A DNA stretch of 64,000 nt from positions 42,888 to 106,887 of the forward strand of contig CACXQL010000003.1 in the NCBI GenBank assembly GCA_902769805.1, given 5' to 3'. Both the position numbers and the translations under genes were made by a program. The notes below the pieces were generated by a model, which worked only from the letters and a program-made list of their open reading frames with translations, was not told the origin of the DNA and did no database searches. Below are positions 18,310 to 26,474 of the stretch, piece after piece; within the stretch, counting starts at the first letter, position 1; every line of letters starts with the position of its first letter. This DNA is from an uncultured Prevotellaceae bacterium (GTDB lineage Bacteria; Bacteroidota; Bacteroidia; Bacteroidales; Bacteroidaceae).

Positions 18310-20343
18310 ATGAAGTTTCAACTAACATCCCAATACAAGCCGACAGGCGATCAACCCGAAGCCATCCGACAACTGACGGACGGACTTCACAGGGGGGACA
18401 GGTCACAGGTTCTATTAGGCGTTACTGGCTCTGGCAAGACCTTCACGATGGCAAATGTCATTGCCAATGTGAACAAGCCCACTCTTATTCTCTCCCACAA
18501 CAAGACATTGGCTGCACAATTATACGAAGAGATGAGAGGTTTCTTTCCAGATAATGCTGTCGAGTATTATGTCAGTTATTATGACTATTATCAGCCTGAG
18601 GCATATCTCCCGTCAACAGATACCTATATTGAGAAAGACCTTGCCATCAACGAGGAGATAGACCGTCTTAGGCTCCGTGCGGTAAGTGCTTTGTTGTCAG
18701 GAAGAAAGGATGTTGTCGTTGTATCTTCTGTTAGTTGCATTTATGGTATGGGGAGTCCAGTTGCCCTACATGAGAACGTTATTGAGATTCATAAAGGGCA
18801 AATACTTGACCGCAATGCATTGTTAAGAAAATTAGTATCTTCACTTTACGTCAGGAACGATATCGAATTGAAACGAGGCTGTTTCCGTGTCAAAGGAGAC
18901 ACTGTGGATGTGGCACTCGCTTATAACGAGGCTGTGCTCCGCATAACCTTCTGGGACGATGAGATAGATGCTATTGAGGAATTGGACGCAATGACAATGG
19001 GCAGAATGGCGACCTTTGAAGAATACAAGCTCTACCCTGCCAACCTCTTTATGACTTCCCTGGAGCAAACGAGCATCGCCATCCGTCAGATTCAGGATGA
19101 TTTAGTAAAACAGATTGCGTTCTTTGAGGAAGTTGGCGACAACATCAAGGCACAGCGTATCAAGGAGCGTGTGGAATATGACATGGAAATGATTAAGGAA
19201 CTGGGGCATTGCTCTGGTATTGAGAATTATTCCCGATATTTTGACGGCAGACAGGCAGGAGAACGCCCCTATTGTCTGCTTGACTTCTTCCCAGACGACT
19301 ATCTGATGATTATCGATGAAAGTCATGTCAGTGTTCCGCAGATAAGTGCCATGTATGGCGGTGACCGTGCTCGAAAGACAAACTTGGTGGAATTCGGCTT
19401 TCGCCTGCCTGCCGCTTTCGACAATCGTCCCCTGACATTTGAGGAATTCAAGGAAATGATCAATCAGGTCATCTATGTCAGTGCCACCCCTGCCGATTAT
19501 GAATTAAATGAAGCGGAAGGTATTGTCGTTGAACAACTAATCCGTCCAACAGGACTATTAGACCCCGAGATTGAGGTACGTCCCACGGAGAACCAGATTG
19601 ACGATCTGATGGATGAGATACAGGAACGTATCCAGCGTAAGGAACGTGTCCTCGTCACTACGCTTACCAAACGCATGGCGGAGGAACTAAGCGAATATCT
19701 GTTGAATAACGGTATTCAGACTGCCTATATCCATAGTGAAGTCGCTACGCTCGATCGAGTAAAGATTTTAGAGAGCTTACGTAACGGCACTTACGATGTC
19801 TTAGTCGGTGTCAACCTCCTGAGAGAGGGACTCGACCTTCCTGAGGTGTCGATGGTAGCCATCCTTGATGCGGACAAAGAAGGATTCCTTCGCTCTCATC
19901 GTTCTCTGACCCAGACGGCAGGTCGTGCTGCCCGGAATGTCAACGGCAAGGTTATCATGTACGCTGACACCATCACAGCCTCTATGCAACTCACTATCGA
20001 TGAGACGGCACGACGGCGCACAAAACAGATGCGGTATAACGAAGAAAATGGTATCACGCCCACACAGATTGAGAAAGCACTGAAACAAAGTAACCTACGA
20101 CAACTGACAGGAGATGGGAAAGGCGATGGGGAGAATGCAAAAACTGTCTATATCAGTCCGATGGAACAAGGTGCCTTTGCTGCTGACCCCATCATACAGC
20201 ATATGACCAGAGCACAGCTGGAAAAGAGTATTGCGGAAACCACCCGATTAATGAAGGAAGCAGCCAAAAAACTTGATTTCCTACAGGCCGCACAATATCG
20301 TGACGAGATTATCCGCCTGCAGAAAGAACTCGAATTAAAATAA
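18310..20343 (+). CDS. uvrB: excinuclease ABC subunit B
   Basis: Damage-verifying helicase-like subunit of nucleotide excision repair. 677 residues, starting MKFQLTSQYKPTGDQPEAI. An in-frame ATG at 18121 is rejected because it lies upstream of the promoter. Visible features are the Walker A GVTGSGKT, the beta-hairpin YYDYYQPEAYLP, helicase motifs (IDESHV, SATPADYE, GVNLLREGLDLPE, TQTAGRAARN) and a C-terminal UVR domain (KLDFLQAAQYRDEI) that contacts UvrC. Complete. Promoter spacing suggests a leaderless message. Confidence 0.97.
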   Translation: MKFQLTSQYKPTGDQPEAIRQLTDGLHRGDRSQVLLGVTGSGKTFTMANVIANVNKPTLILSHNKTLAAQLYEEMRGFFPDNAVEYYVSYYDYYQPEAYLPSTDTYIEKDLAINEEIDRLRLRAVSALLSGRKDVVVVSSVSCIYGMGSPVALHENVIEIHKGQILDRNALLRKLVSSLYVRNDIELKRGCFRVKGDTVDVALAYNEAVLRITFWDDEIDAIEELDAMTMGRMATFEEYKLYPANLFMTSLEQTSIAIRQIQDDLVKQIAFFEEVGDNIKAQRIKERVEYDMEMIKELGHCSGIENYSRYFDGRQAGERPYCLLDFFPDDYLMIIDESHVSVPQISAMYGGDRARKTNLVEFGFRLPAAFDNRPLTFEEFKEMINQVIYVSATPADYELNEAEGIVVEQLIRPTGLLDPEIEVRPTENQIDDLMDEIQERIQRKERVLVTTLTKRMAEELSEYLLNNGIQTAYIHSEVATLDRVKILESLRNGTYDVLVGVNLLREGLDLPEVSMVAILDADKEGFLRSHRSLTQTAGRAARNVNGKVIMYADTITASMQLTIDETARRRTKQMRYNEENGITPTQIEKALKQSNLRQLTGDGKGDGENAKTVYISPMEQGAFAADPIIQHMTRAQLEKSIAETTRLMKEAAKKLDFLQAAQYRDEIIRLQKELELK

Positions 20344-20381
20344 ATTATCATAATTTATTAGGCAGTTCAGTCGATTATTCG

Positions 20382-20389
20382 TATTTTTG
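20382..20389 (+). promoter_or_regulatory. -7 box of the DUF4468 gene
   Basis: TATTTTTG, 41 bp before the ATG. The -33 element is weak. Confidence 0.5.
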
Positions 20390-20430
20390 CAGCGAATTAA
20401 GACATATAAACAAAAACAACACGGATAATT

Positions 20431-21042
20431 ATGAGAAAATCAATATGGATGGTACTCCTCATGAGTATACCAATGATAAGTGTAGCTCAGAACACATGGG
20501 AGAAACCTGAGGCGAAGCAGGAAGCAAGTAAAAACACCAATATTGACGAGAAATACCTGGAAGGTGCTGTACCTGTCGTAGACGGCAAGGTAGTGTACCG
20601 CAAGACTTTTGATGCTCCAGGCAAAACGGCATTTGAATTATATAATATCGTCGGTAAGTATCTCCAAAGTATCACCAACGAAGAAGGTCAGATTAACAGT
20701 CTAATTGTTTCCGCAGATACAACGACTTTTGAGATTGGAGCCTCTTATGAGGAATGGATGCAGTTCAAGAGTAATTTCTTGTCTTTAGACCGTGCCCATT
20801 TCTACTATACACTGCAAGCTGTATGCCAGAATGAGAAAGTCACTGTTGAGATGACACATATAAGGTACCTCTACGATGAGTACCGTAAGCCACAACGTCT
20901 GAAAGCAGAAGAGTGGATTACAGACAAGGAGGCATTGAACAAGAAAAAGACCAAGCTGTTGCCCATCTCAGGTAAGTTCCGTCGTAAGACAGTGGACCGC
21001 AAGGATGTCCTCTTTAATAATTTGGAGGCGCTGCTGAAATGA
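20431..21042 (+). CDS. DUF4468 exported protein
   Basis: 203 residues with a signal peptide (MRKSIWMVLLMSIPMISVAQ). The mature protein matches the Bacteroidetes DUF4468 pattern: VVDGKVVYRKTFDAPGKTA, then beta strands with FYYTLQAVCQNEKVTVEM. Periplasmic or outer-membrane-associated, function unknown. Its stop codon overlaps the ATG of the next small gene (ATGA), and the porin follows by another overlap, so the three proteins are probably made as a set. Confidence 0.85.
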   Translation: MRKSIWMVLLMSIPMISVAQNTWEKPEAKQEASKNTNIDEKYLEGAVPVVDGKVVYRKTFDAPGKTAFELYNIVGKYLQSITNEEGQINSLIVSADTTTFEIGASYEEWMQFKSNFLSLDRAHFYYTLQAVCQNEKVTVEMTHIRYLYDEYRKPQRLKAEEWITDKEALNKKKTKLLPISGKFRRKTVDRKDVLFNNLEALLK

Positions 21043-21212
21043 GACTGTTTCGTAATATTCTCAATATTATTTTTATCTTTGGTGCCCTTATCGGTATGTA
21101 TATATACTATAAAGGCAATACTGAGACTGGCACTATCATTATCATCGTGGCGATGGCTTTCAAGCTTATTGAGGTCATCATTCGTCTGCTCAAATTAGAA
21201 GATAAGAATTGA
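21039..21212 (+). CDS. 57-residue small membrane protein
   Basis: MRLFRNILNIIFIFGALIGM begins a two-helix membrane protein. The second helix is TGTIIIIVAMAFKLIEVII and the tail is charged (RLLKLEDKN). The frame is held tightly by its neighbours: the ATG overlaps the upstream TGA (ATGA), and its TGA overlaps the TTG start of the porin (TTGA). This double coupling is the best evidence that it is translated. No family recognised. It may help membrane insertion or assembly of the exported partners, which is only an inference from context. Confidence 0.75.
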   Translation: MRLFRNILNIIFIFGALIGMYIYYKGNTETGTIIIIVAMAFKLIEVIIRLLKLEDKN

Positions 21213-23581
21213 AAAAGAAACGATTTGCGCTCCTGTCAGTATTAGTATGTATGGTATTTACCGTACATGCCCAAGTATATAATGAAATCAACGAGGATGG
21301 AACGATTAGGCAGCGTGATGAGCGGAGCGGTTACTTCAATCCCAACCGACGTGACTCTGTAGAGCACAAGGAGATACCCCGGGGTGTTCATGTATGGACC
21401 GTTGACCGAAGGTTCGGAGATATTCGTACTGCAGAGGTAGACACGATGCCACATCTCTATCAGAACACCATCTTCAATACAGGTATCTACGGAGAATACA
21501 ACTCCATTGGTAATAACTACACCCCCCGGTTAAACCGTATTGTCATTGACAGGGTGATAACTAGTAATTTCTTCTTCACACAGCCTTACGACTACACGAC
21601 GAAAGAACCAGACCAGTTCCTTTTTGTTAACACACTGTCGCCTTACACCAACATCTCCTATGACAACTGCGGTAATAAGCAGAACGGAGAAGACCATATT
21701 GACGCAAAGTTTGCTGTTAATGCCAATAAAAGGCTGGGCTTCGGCTTCGACCTGGACTACCATTATGCCAGAGGCTACTACCAGAATCAAAACAATTCCC
21801 ATTTCCGTGCATCCCTATTCGGGTCATATATCGGTGACCGCTACCAGATGCATACCCTTTTCTCGACCTATCATCGCAAAGTGTCAGAAAACGGCGGTAT
21901 CAGTAATGACAACTATATCACCCACCCTGAGATGTTCGACGATCAGTTCAGTGAGGATGAGATTCCTACCGTGCTCACTCAGAACTGGAACCGTAACAAC
22001 TCCATTCATCTCTTCCTTACCCACCGTTACAACATTGGATTCTATCGCAAGGTAAAGATGACGGAAGATGAGATCAAGGCACGTCAGTTTGCCGCCGCAT
22101 CAGCGAAAGAGAAAAGAGACCGAGAGGAAAGGGGGACAGATAAAGGCGAAAGCACTGGACGCAGAGGTGGAAAGATTGCAAATGACAAGCCAACAGGGCG
22201 TCCGGATAATGCCCGTATCGCCGGCGACCTCCCCATTGATGGCAAGAGACCTGTAGAAGTCATCGACTCCACCCGTATACAGATAGACTCACAGGCGAAG
22301 ATGGACAGTATACTTGCCGCACAGGCACACCAGGACTCTATCGATGCCACGATGAAACGGGAATACGTGCCTGTCACCAGTTTTATCCATACCCTTGACA
22401 TCAACAGCCATAGTCGCATCTATCAGGCATACGCCACTCCCACGGATTATTATCTCAACACCTATTATAATTATAATGACGAGGGGAAATATGCCAACGA
22501 CTCCATCTATGACAAGAACAAATACCTATCCGTCAAGAACTCCTTTGCCATTGCGCTCCTCGAAGGATTCAACAAATACGCGAAGGCTGGTCTGAAGGCT
22601 TTTGTAACTCACGAGTACCGTCGTTTCCAGATGCCTGACCTGCATGAAGGCGCTGAGGCCTACTTCATGAACAAGTGGACGGAGAGTCATGTCAGTGTCG
22701 GCGGACAGCTTTCCAAGACACAGGGAAAGACACTCCATTATAACCTGTCTGCAGAGGCATGGGTCGTAGGACCAGATGCCGGATGTCTGAACATTGATTT
22801 CAGCACGGACCTCAATTTCCCACTCTTTGGCGATACAGTACAGTTAGCAGCAAAGGCTTTTTTCTATCGGAAGAATCCCGTCTTTTTTCAGAGTCAATAC
22901 CATTCCAAGCATCTGTGGTGGGATCATTCAGACCTTAATAAGGAGACACGTACCCATATTGAGGGCATCTTCTCATATCCGAAGACACATACCCAGTTAC
23001 GCTTCGCTGTCGAGGAGATACAGAACTATACCTATTTCGGTACCAGTTATGTGGTTACGACAAACGATATCAAAAACAATGGAAGGATAGGGCTCACGGC
23101 AGATGTCTATCAGGAGAGCGGAAATATCAACCTGCTGACAGCGCAGCTGCGACAGGACTTCCGTCTTGGCATCCTCAACTGGGAGAATGTGATTACCTAC
23201 CAGAACTCCAGCAACCAGGATGTATTACCTGTTCCAGCCTTGAATATCTTCACGAATCTGTACCTGAAATTCAAGATTGCCAAGGTACTGAGTGTAGAGT
23301 TAGGAGGTGACATGACCTTGTTCACCAAATACGATGCACCCGACTATGTTCCGCAGTTAGGACAGTTTGCCATCCAAAAGAATAGTGACAGCCGTGTAAA
23401 ACTGGGAGGTTATCCTTTCGTAGATGTCTATGTCAATTTCCATCTGAAGCGAGCCCGTTTCTTCGTGATGATGAGTCATGTCAACAATGGTTCTGGAAAT
23501 AAGATGATGTTCCTGACACCCCATCACCCCGTCAATGGTAATGTATTGCGTTTCGGAGTATCCTGGAACTTCTACAATTAA
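21209..23581 (+). CDS. putative outer-membrane porin
   Basis: 790 residues, Bacteroidetes putative-porin family. The start is TTG, giving MKKKRFALLSVLVCMVFTVH as a good signal peptide. The first internal ATG would lose the basic n-region. The body is many amphipathic beta strands (for example LRFAVEEIQNYTYFGTSY) and ends SWNFYN with a penultimate aromatic. Residues about 285-395 are a charged, Ala/Lys/Asp-rich, probably disordered insert (KEKRDREERGTDKGES) that should lie in the periplasm or a loop. Its stop overlaps the convergent HD gene by 4 bp. Confidence 0.85.
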   Translation: MKKKRFALLSVLVCMVFTVHAQVYNEINEDGTIRQRDERSGYFNPNRRDSVEHKEIPRGVHVWTVDRRFGDIRTAEVDTMPHLYQNTIFNTGIYGEYNSIGNNYTPRLNRIVIDRVITSNFFFTQPYDYTTKEPDQFLFVNTLSPYTNISYDNCGNKQNGEDHIDAKFAVNANKRLGFGFDLDYHYARGYYQNQNNSHFRASLFGSYIGDRYQMHTLFSTYHRKVSENGGISNDNYITHPEMFDDQFSEDEIPTVLTQNWNRNNSIHLFLTHRYNIGFYRKVKMTEDEIKARQFAAASAKEKRDREERGTDKGESTGRRGGKIANDKPTGRPDNARIAGDLPIDGKRPVEVIDSTRIQIDSQAKMDSILAAQAHQDSIDATMKREYVPVTSFIHTLDINSHSRIYQAYATPTDYYLNTYYNYNDEGKYANDSIYDKNKYLSVKNSFAIALLEGFNKYAKAGLKAFVTHEYRRFQMPDLHEGAEAYFMNKWTESHVSVGGQLSKTQGKTLHYNLSAEAWVVGPDAGCLNIDFSTDLNFPLFGDTVQLAAKAFFYRKNPVFFQSQYHSKHLWWDHSDLNKETRTHIEGIFSYPKTHTQLRFAVEEIQNYTYFGTSYVVTTNDIKNNGRIGLTADVYQESGNINLLTAQLRQDFRLGILNWENVITYQNSSNQDVLPVPALNIFTNLYLKFKIAKVLSVELGGDMTLFTKYDAPDYVPQLGQFAIQKNSDSRVKLGGYPFVDVYVNFHLKRARFFVMMSHVNNGSGNKMMFLTPHHPVNGNVLRFGVSWNFYN

Positions 23582-24213
23582 ATCTTCTCCTCAGCAAAGA
23601 TACGGTCAAAGATCACACGCATCTTTTGTGGCTCTACAATCAGCGAACGCAGTTCCTTCAGGTTGCGCTCGTTTTCCGATCCTTGGATCCATAGATGGAT
23701 ATAGCCGTTGACGGAATATTTCTCATCCATGTGCTTACAGAAGCGTCTCCAGTGTCCTTCTGTATCCAGTTCAGGATAGTTAGACAACCCAAACTGAATA
23801 GTACGACGGATGACCGTCTCTGGTGTAAGGTCACGGTCTGCCTCCGCGACTATCTTTCCATAAATACTACGGGGTGCATGAGATGCAGACGCACGATGGT
23901 CCTCCACCGCCTCTTTCATCACCTTCAACTGGTCTGGAGAGAACCAGCGTTTCAGTCGCGCATCCTGTATCAGTATCTTACCACTTGTCTGATGGTGGAT
24001 GGCACGTGGCCCGCTCAGTCCCAAGTCATGATAGGCGGCGATGACATACACCATATTCATATCCGCCCCCGTCTGCCTTGCCAGATTCATCGAATTACGG
24101 ATGACACGGGTGACGTGACTCAGGTTATGAGCCTTGTCAAACTCCACATAGCGAGGCAGTATCTGTGTCTCTATGAACTCTACCAAATCAAGGCTGGCTG
24201 TATTATTCATCAT
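23578..24213 (-). CDS. HD-domain phosphohydrolase family protein
   Basis: 211 residues, cytoplasmic. The metal site is HNLSHVTRV, AAYHDLG (the HD pair) and AVEDHRAS, in the order of HD/YedJ-like hydrolases. The substrate (nucleotide or phosphoester) cannot be told. The start is chosen at the double ATG because the -7 box lies about 20 bp upstream. An in-frame ATG at 24276 is on the wrong side of the promoter. Divergent from menA with fully overlapping promoters. Confidence 0.85.
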   Translation of the reverse strand: MMNNTASLDLVEFIETQILPRYVEFDKAHNLSHVTRVIRNSMNLARQTGADMNMVYVIAAYHDLGLSGPRAIHHQTSGKILIQDARLKRWFSPDQLKVMKEAVEDHRASASHAPRSIYGKIVAEADRDLTPETVIRRTIQFGLSNYPELDTEGHWRRFCKHMDEKYSVNGYIHLWIQGSENERNLKELRSLIVEPQKMRVIFDRIFAEEKI

Positions 24214-24232
24214 CAGAAAGTGGTGAAAATTT

Positions 24233-24263
24233 TTGCAAATATACGCAATTATCCTTACTTTTG
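24233..24263 (+). promoter_or_regulatory. menA promoter, nested with the HD-gene promoter
   Basis: TTG and TACTTTTG are spaced 20 bp. Its -33 TTG directly abuts the CAA that begins the opposing -7 box, making TTGCAA at each end of the region. Confidence 0.8.
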
Positions 24264-24266
24264 CAA
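24236..24266 (-). promoter_or_regulatory. HD-gene promoter, nested with the menA promoter
   Basis: On the reverse strand TTG and TATATTTG are spaced 20 bp. It occupies the same roughly 31 bp as the menA promoter in the opposite direction. Confidence 0.8.
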
Positions 24267-24288
24267 GAAGAATCAAACAAAAAACGAC

Positions 24289-25197
24289 ATGAGCGAAGCA
24301 ACTATCAAACAGAACTCCCTCCGTGCATGGCTTCTTGCCGCACGTCCCAAGACACTGTCAGGGGCTGCCGTCCCTGTACTTATCGGACTTACACTCGCCT
24401 ATATTGACTCACTCGAATATGGGGATGTGTTCAGTTGGACAGCCGCCATCCTGTGTATGCTCTTCGCACTTATTATGCAGATAGATGCCAATTTCATCAA
24501 CGACTTCTTTGACTATGCCCGTGGTAATGATGACACCGCGACACGTCTTGGTCCTTTACGGGCTTGTACACAGGGCTGGGTCACTACGGATGCCATGAAG
24601 CAGGCTATCGCTGCAACGACATGCACTGCCTGTGTCGTCGGACTTCCTCTCGTCTATTTCGGTGGACTGGAGATGATTGCCGTAGGGATGGTCTGTGTGG
24701 TATTCTGTTTTCTCTATACCACTCACCTCTCCTATTTAGGATTAGGCGACGTGTTGGTATTATTATTCTTCGGCATCGTGCCTGTCTGTATCACCTATTA
24801 TATCCAGCTCCATACTGTGACCTTCCAGGTCTTCACTGCCTCTGTTGCTTGCGGGCTGGTAATTGACGCACTGCTGATAGTAAACAACTACCGCGACAGG
24901 GATAATGACCGTCGTGACGGGAAGATGACCCTCGTCGTCCATATTGGAGAAAAGGCGACGGAATGGTTGTATTTTGGAATTGGTGTGACAGCCTGTCTAA
25001 TGGGAGTAGTCTTCTGGATGAATACTCATGTCCTTGCCTTCATCCTGCCTCTTATCTATTTGCTACTGCATGTCTTCACGTGGTTGAAGATGCGGCGTAT
25101 CCATCACGGCAAACAACTCAACGAATGTCTGGGAGAGACAGCTCGTAACATTCTCATCTACGGACTTACAGTGTCGGCGGGGTTGCTCCTTCTCTGA
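24289..25197 (+). CDS. menA: 1,4-dihydroxy-2-naphthoate polyprenyltransferase
   Basis: Joins a polyprenyl chain to DHNA, the membrane step of menaquinone synthesis. 302 residues with about eight or nine membrane helices. The prenyl-diphosphate sites are NDFFDYARGNDD and NNYRDRDNDRRDGKMTL. The start MSEATIKQNSLRAWLLAARP fits the promoter, and in-frame ATGs further upstream lie antisense to the HD gene. Menaquinone is the electron acceptor for Na+-NQR, which is also encoded in this window. The last 32 bp overlap a convergent small gene. Confidence 0.93.
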   Translation: MSEATIKQNSLRAWLLAARPKTLSGAAVPVLIGLTLAYIDSLEYGDVFSWTAAILCMLFALIMQIDANFINDFFDYARGNDDTATRLGPLRACTQGWVTTDAMKQAIAATTCTACVVGLPLVYFGGLEMIAVGMVCVVFCFLYTTHLSYLGLGDVLVLLFFGIVPVCITYYIQLHTVTFQVFTASVACGLVIDALLIVNNYRDRDNDRRDGKMTLVVHIGEKATEWLYFGIGVTACLMGVVFWMNTHVLAFILPLIYLLLHVFTWLKMRRIHHGKQLNECLGETARNILIYGLTVSAGLLLL

Positions 25198-25342
25198 TAA
25201 AGAAATACCACAGGGCTATCATGATAATCACCAGTATGATGGTGATAACACTCTTAATCAGACACCCTGCCACCTTCTTCACGACAAAGAAGCCGATGAT
25301 GACAATCAGCAGTAAAGCAATATAATAAGTCAGATTCTCCAT
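25166..25342 (-). CDS. 58-residue small membrane protein
   Basis: Starts MENLTYYIALLLIVIIGFFV. It has two hydrophobic helices, the second SVITIILVIIMIALWYFFI, separated by KKVAGCLIK, and a polar end (REGATPPTL). No family recognised. It overlaps the end of menA tail to tail by 32 bp. Supported by an intact frame, codon use and membrane-protein pattern, with no clear promoter seen. Confidence 0.65.
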   Translation of the reverse strand: MENLTYYIALLLIVIIGFFVVKKVAGCLIKSVITIILVIIMIALWYFFIREGATPPTL

Positions 25343-25439
25343 AACTTCAATCCTTGACTTCGTCCAAATCGCTCACGCTCGACAGACTTCAAGCAAGCCT
25401 GGTCTGTACTCGCTTAAACGCGATTTTAATTATTCAATC

Positions 25440-26333
25440 CTACCGGAACAACTGTCTGAACGCAACGGGGACGGGTGTCTCGAACTCCATCCGCTCATGC
25501 GTCACAGGATGTTCCATACACAACAGGAAGGCATGCAGACATAGGCGGTGCAACGGATCGTCGCCGTTGCCGTACTTCACATCACCACATACGGGATGCC
25601 CCATATCAGCGGCATGCACACGTATCTGATTCTTACGTCCCGTCTCTAATCTGAACTCCACCAGCGAATGGTCTGTCGTACGGTTCAACACATGGAAATG
25701 TGTCACCGCATACTTTCCCCCATTATCGACAGGGGAGGAATATGTCACATACGCTTTATTGTCCTTTAACCAGTTGGCGACCGTTCCCTCATCCTGTTCC
25801 ATCTCACCACTGAGTACGGCTACATAGCGACGGTCATACACGATATCATGCCAATAGTGCTCCAACACCTGCTCCGTCTCCATATCCTTCGCATAGACCA
25901 TCAACCCTGAGGTGTCACGGTCCAAGCGATGGACCACATGCGCTGTACATTTCTGACGTGACTTCTTGAAATAGTCGTCTAAGATTGTCTTAACATTCAG
26001 GGAAGAATGGCCTGCCGCCATTGAGAGGATTCCTGCCTGCTTCTCCACGATGATGAGCCATCGATCCTCATATACAATCTTCAGCCAACGGCTCTTGAAC
26101 TGTGTCTGGTTACGTTTGGTCTTGCTGACAGCTACCTTCATACCTGGTCGCAAAGGGAAGTCAAACTGACTCACCGTCTTACCATTCACACGGATGCCAC
26201 GTCCCTGCAGGGTCAGCTTGATCTTATTCCGACTTTGGTGCACATTCTCCAAGAGGAACTCCAGTAACGGCTGTTCCTTCGTGACCACCAGATGGTCGTA
26301 GTCTCCCTGTTGGTTATATGGATTATATCTCAT
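25440..26333 (-). CDS. RluA-family pseudouridine synthase
   Basis: 297 residues. An N-terminal S4-like RNA-binding domain (VHQSRNKIKLTLQGRGIRVN, with NGKTV) precedes the RluA catalytic domain with HRLDRDTSGLMVYAK, which holds the catalytic aspartate, then RKNQIRVH and HRLCLHAF. It modifies uridine in rRNA or tRNA, and the exact target is not readable. The start MRYNPYNQQGDYDH is used because the ATG 24 bp upstream overlaps the -7 box. Confidence 0.9.
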   Translation of the reverse strand: MRYNPYNQQGDYDHLVVTKEQPLLEFLLENVHQSRNKIKLTLQGRGIRVNGKTVSQFDFPLRPGMKVAVSKTKRNQTQFKSRWLKIVYEDRWLIIVEKQAGILSMAAGHSSLNVKTILDDYFKKSRQKCTAHVVHRLDRDTSGLMVYAKDMETEQVLEHYWHDIVYDRRYVAVLSGEMEQDEGTVANWLKDNKAYVTYSSPVDNGGKYAVTHFHVLNRTTDHSLVEFRLETGRKNQIRVHAADMGHPVCGDVKYGNGDDPLHRLCLHAFLLCMEHPVTHERMEFETPVPVAFRQLFR

Positions 26334-26354
26334 ATCCTTCTCGCTAAGTGATTG

Positions 26355-26385
26355 CAAAGGTAGTATAAACTGAACAAAAATGCAA
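26355..26385 (-). promoter_or_regulatory. promoter of the pseudouridine synthase
   Basis: Reverse-strand TTG and TACCTTTG spaced 20 bp, 21 bp before the chosen ATG. Confidence 0.8.
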
Positions 26386-26402
26386 AATAAATTGAATTAA
26401 TT

Positions 26403-26432
26403 TTGCATTGTTCTCACTTATTTGTACCTTTG
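26403..26432 (+). promoter_or_regulatory. promoter of the CotH-family gene
   Basis: TTG and TACCTTTG spaced 19 bp, about 42 bp before the ATG, back to back with the preceding promoter. Confidence 0.8.
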
Positions 26433-26474
26433 CAGCCGCAAAACGAAACAAACAATTAAACGCAACCTATAAAC

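Noticed and set aside
23695-24288. Long N-terminal extension of MenA
   Set aside because: It is antisense to the HD gene and lies upstream of the menA promoter. The family starts at the ATG at 24289.
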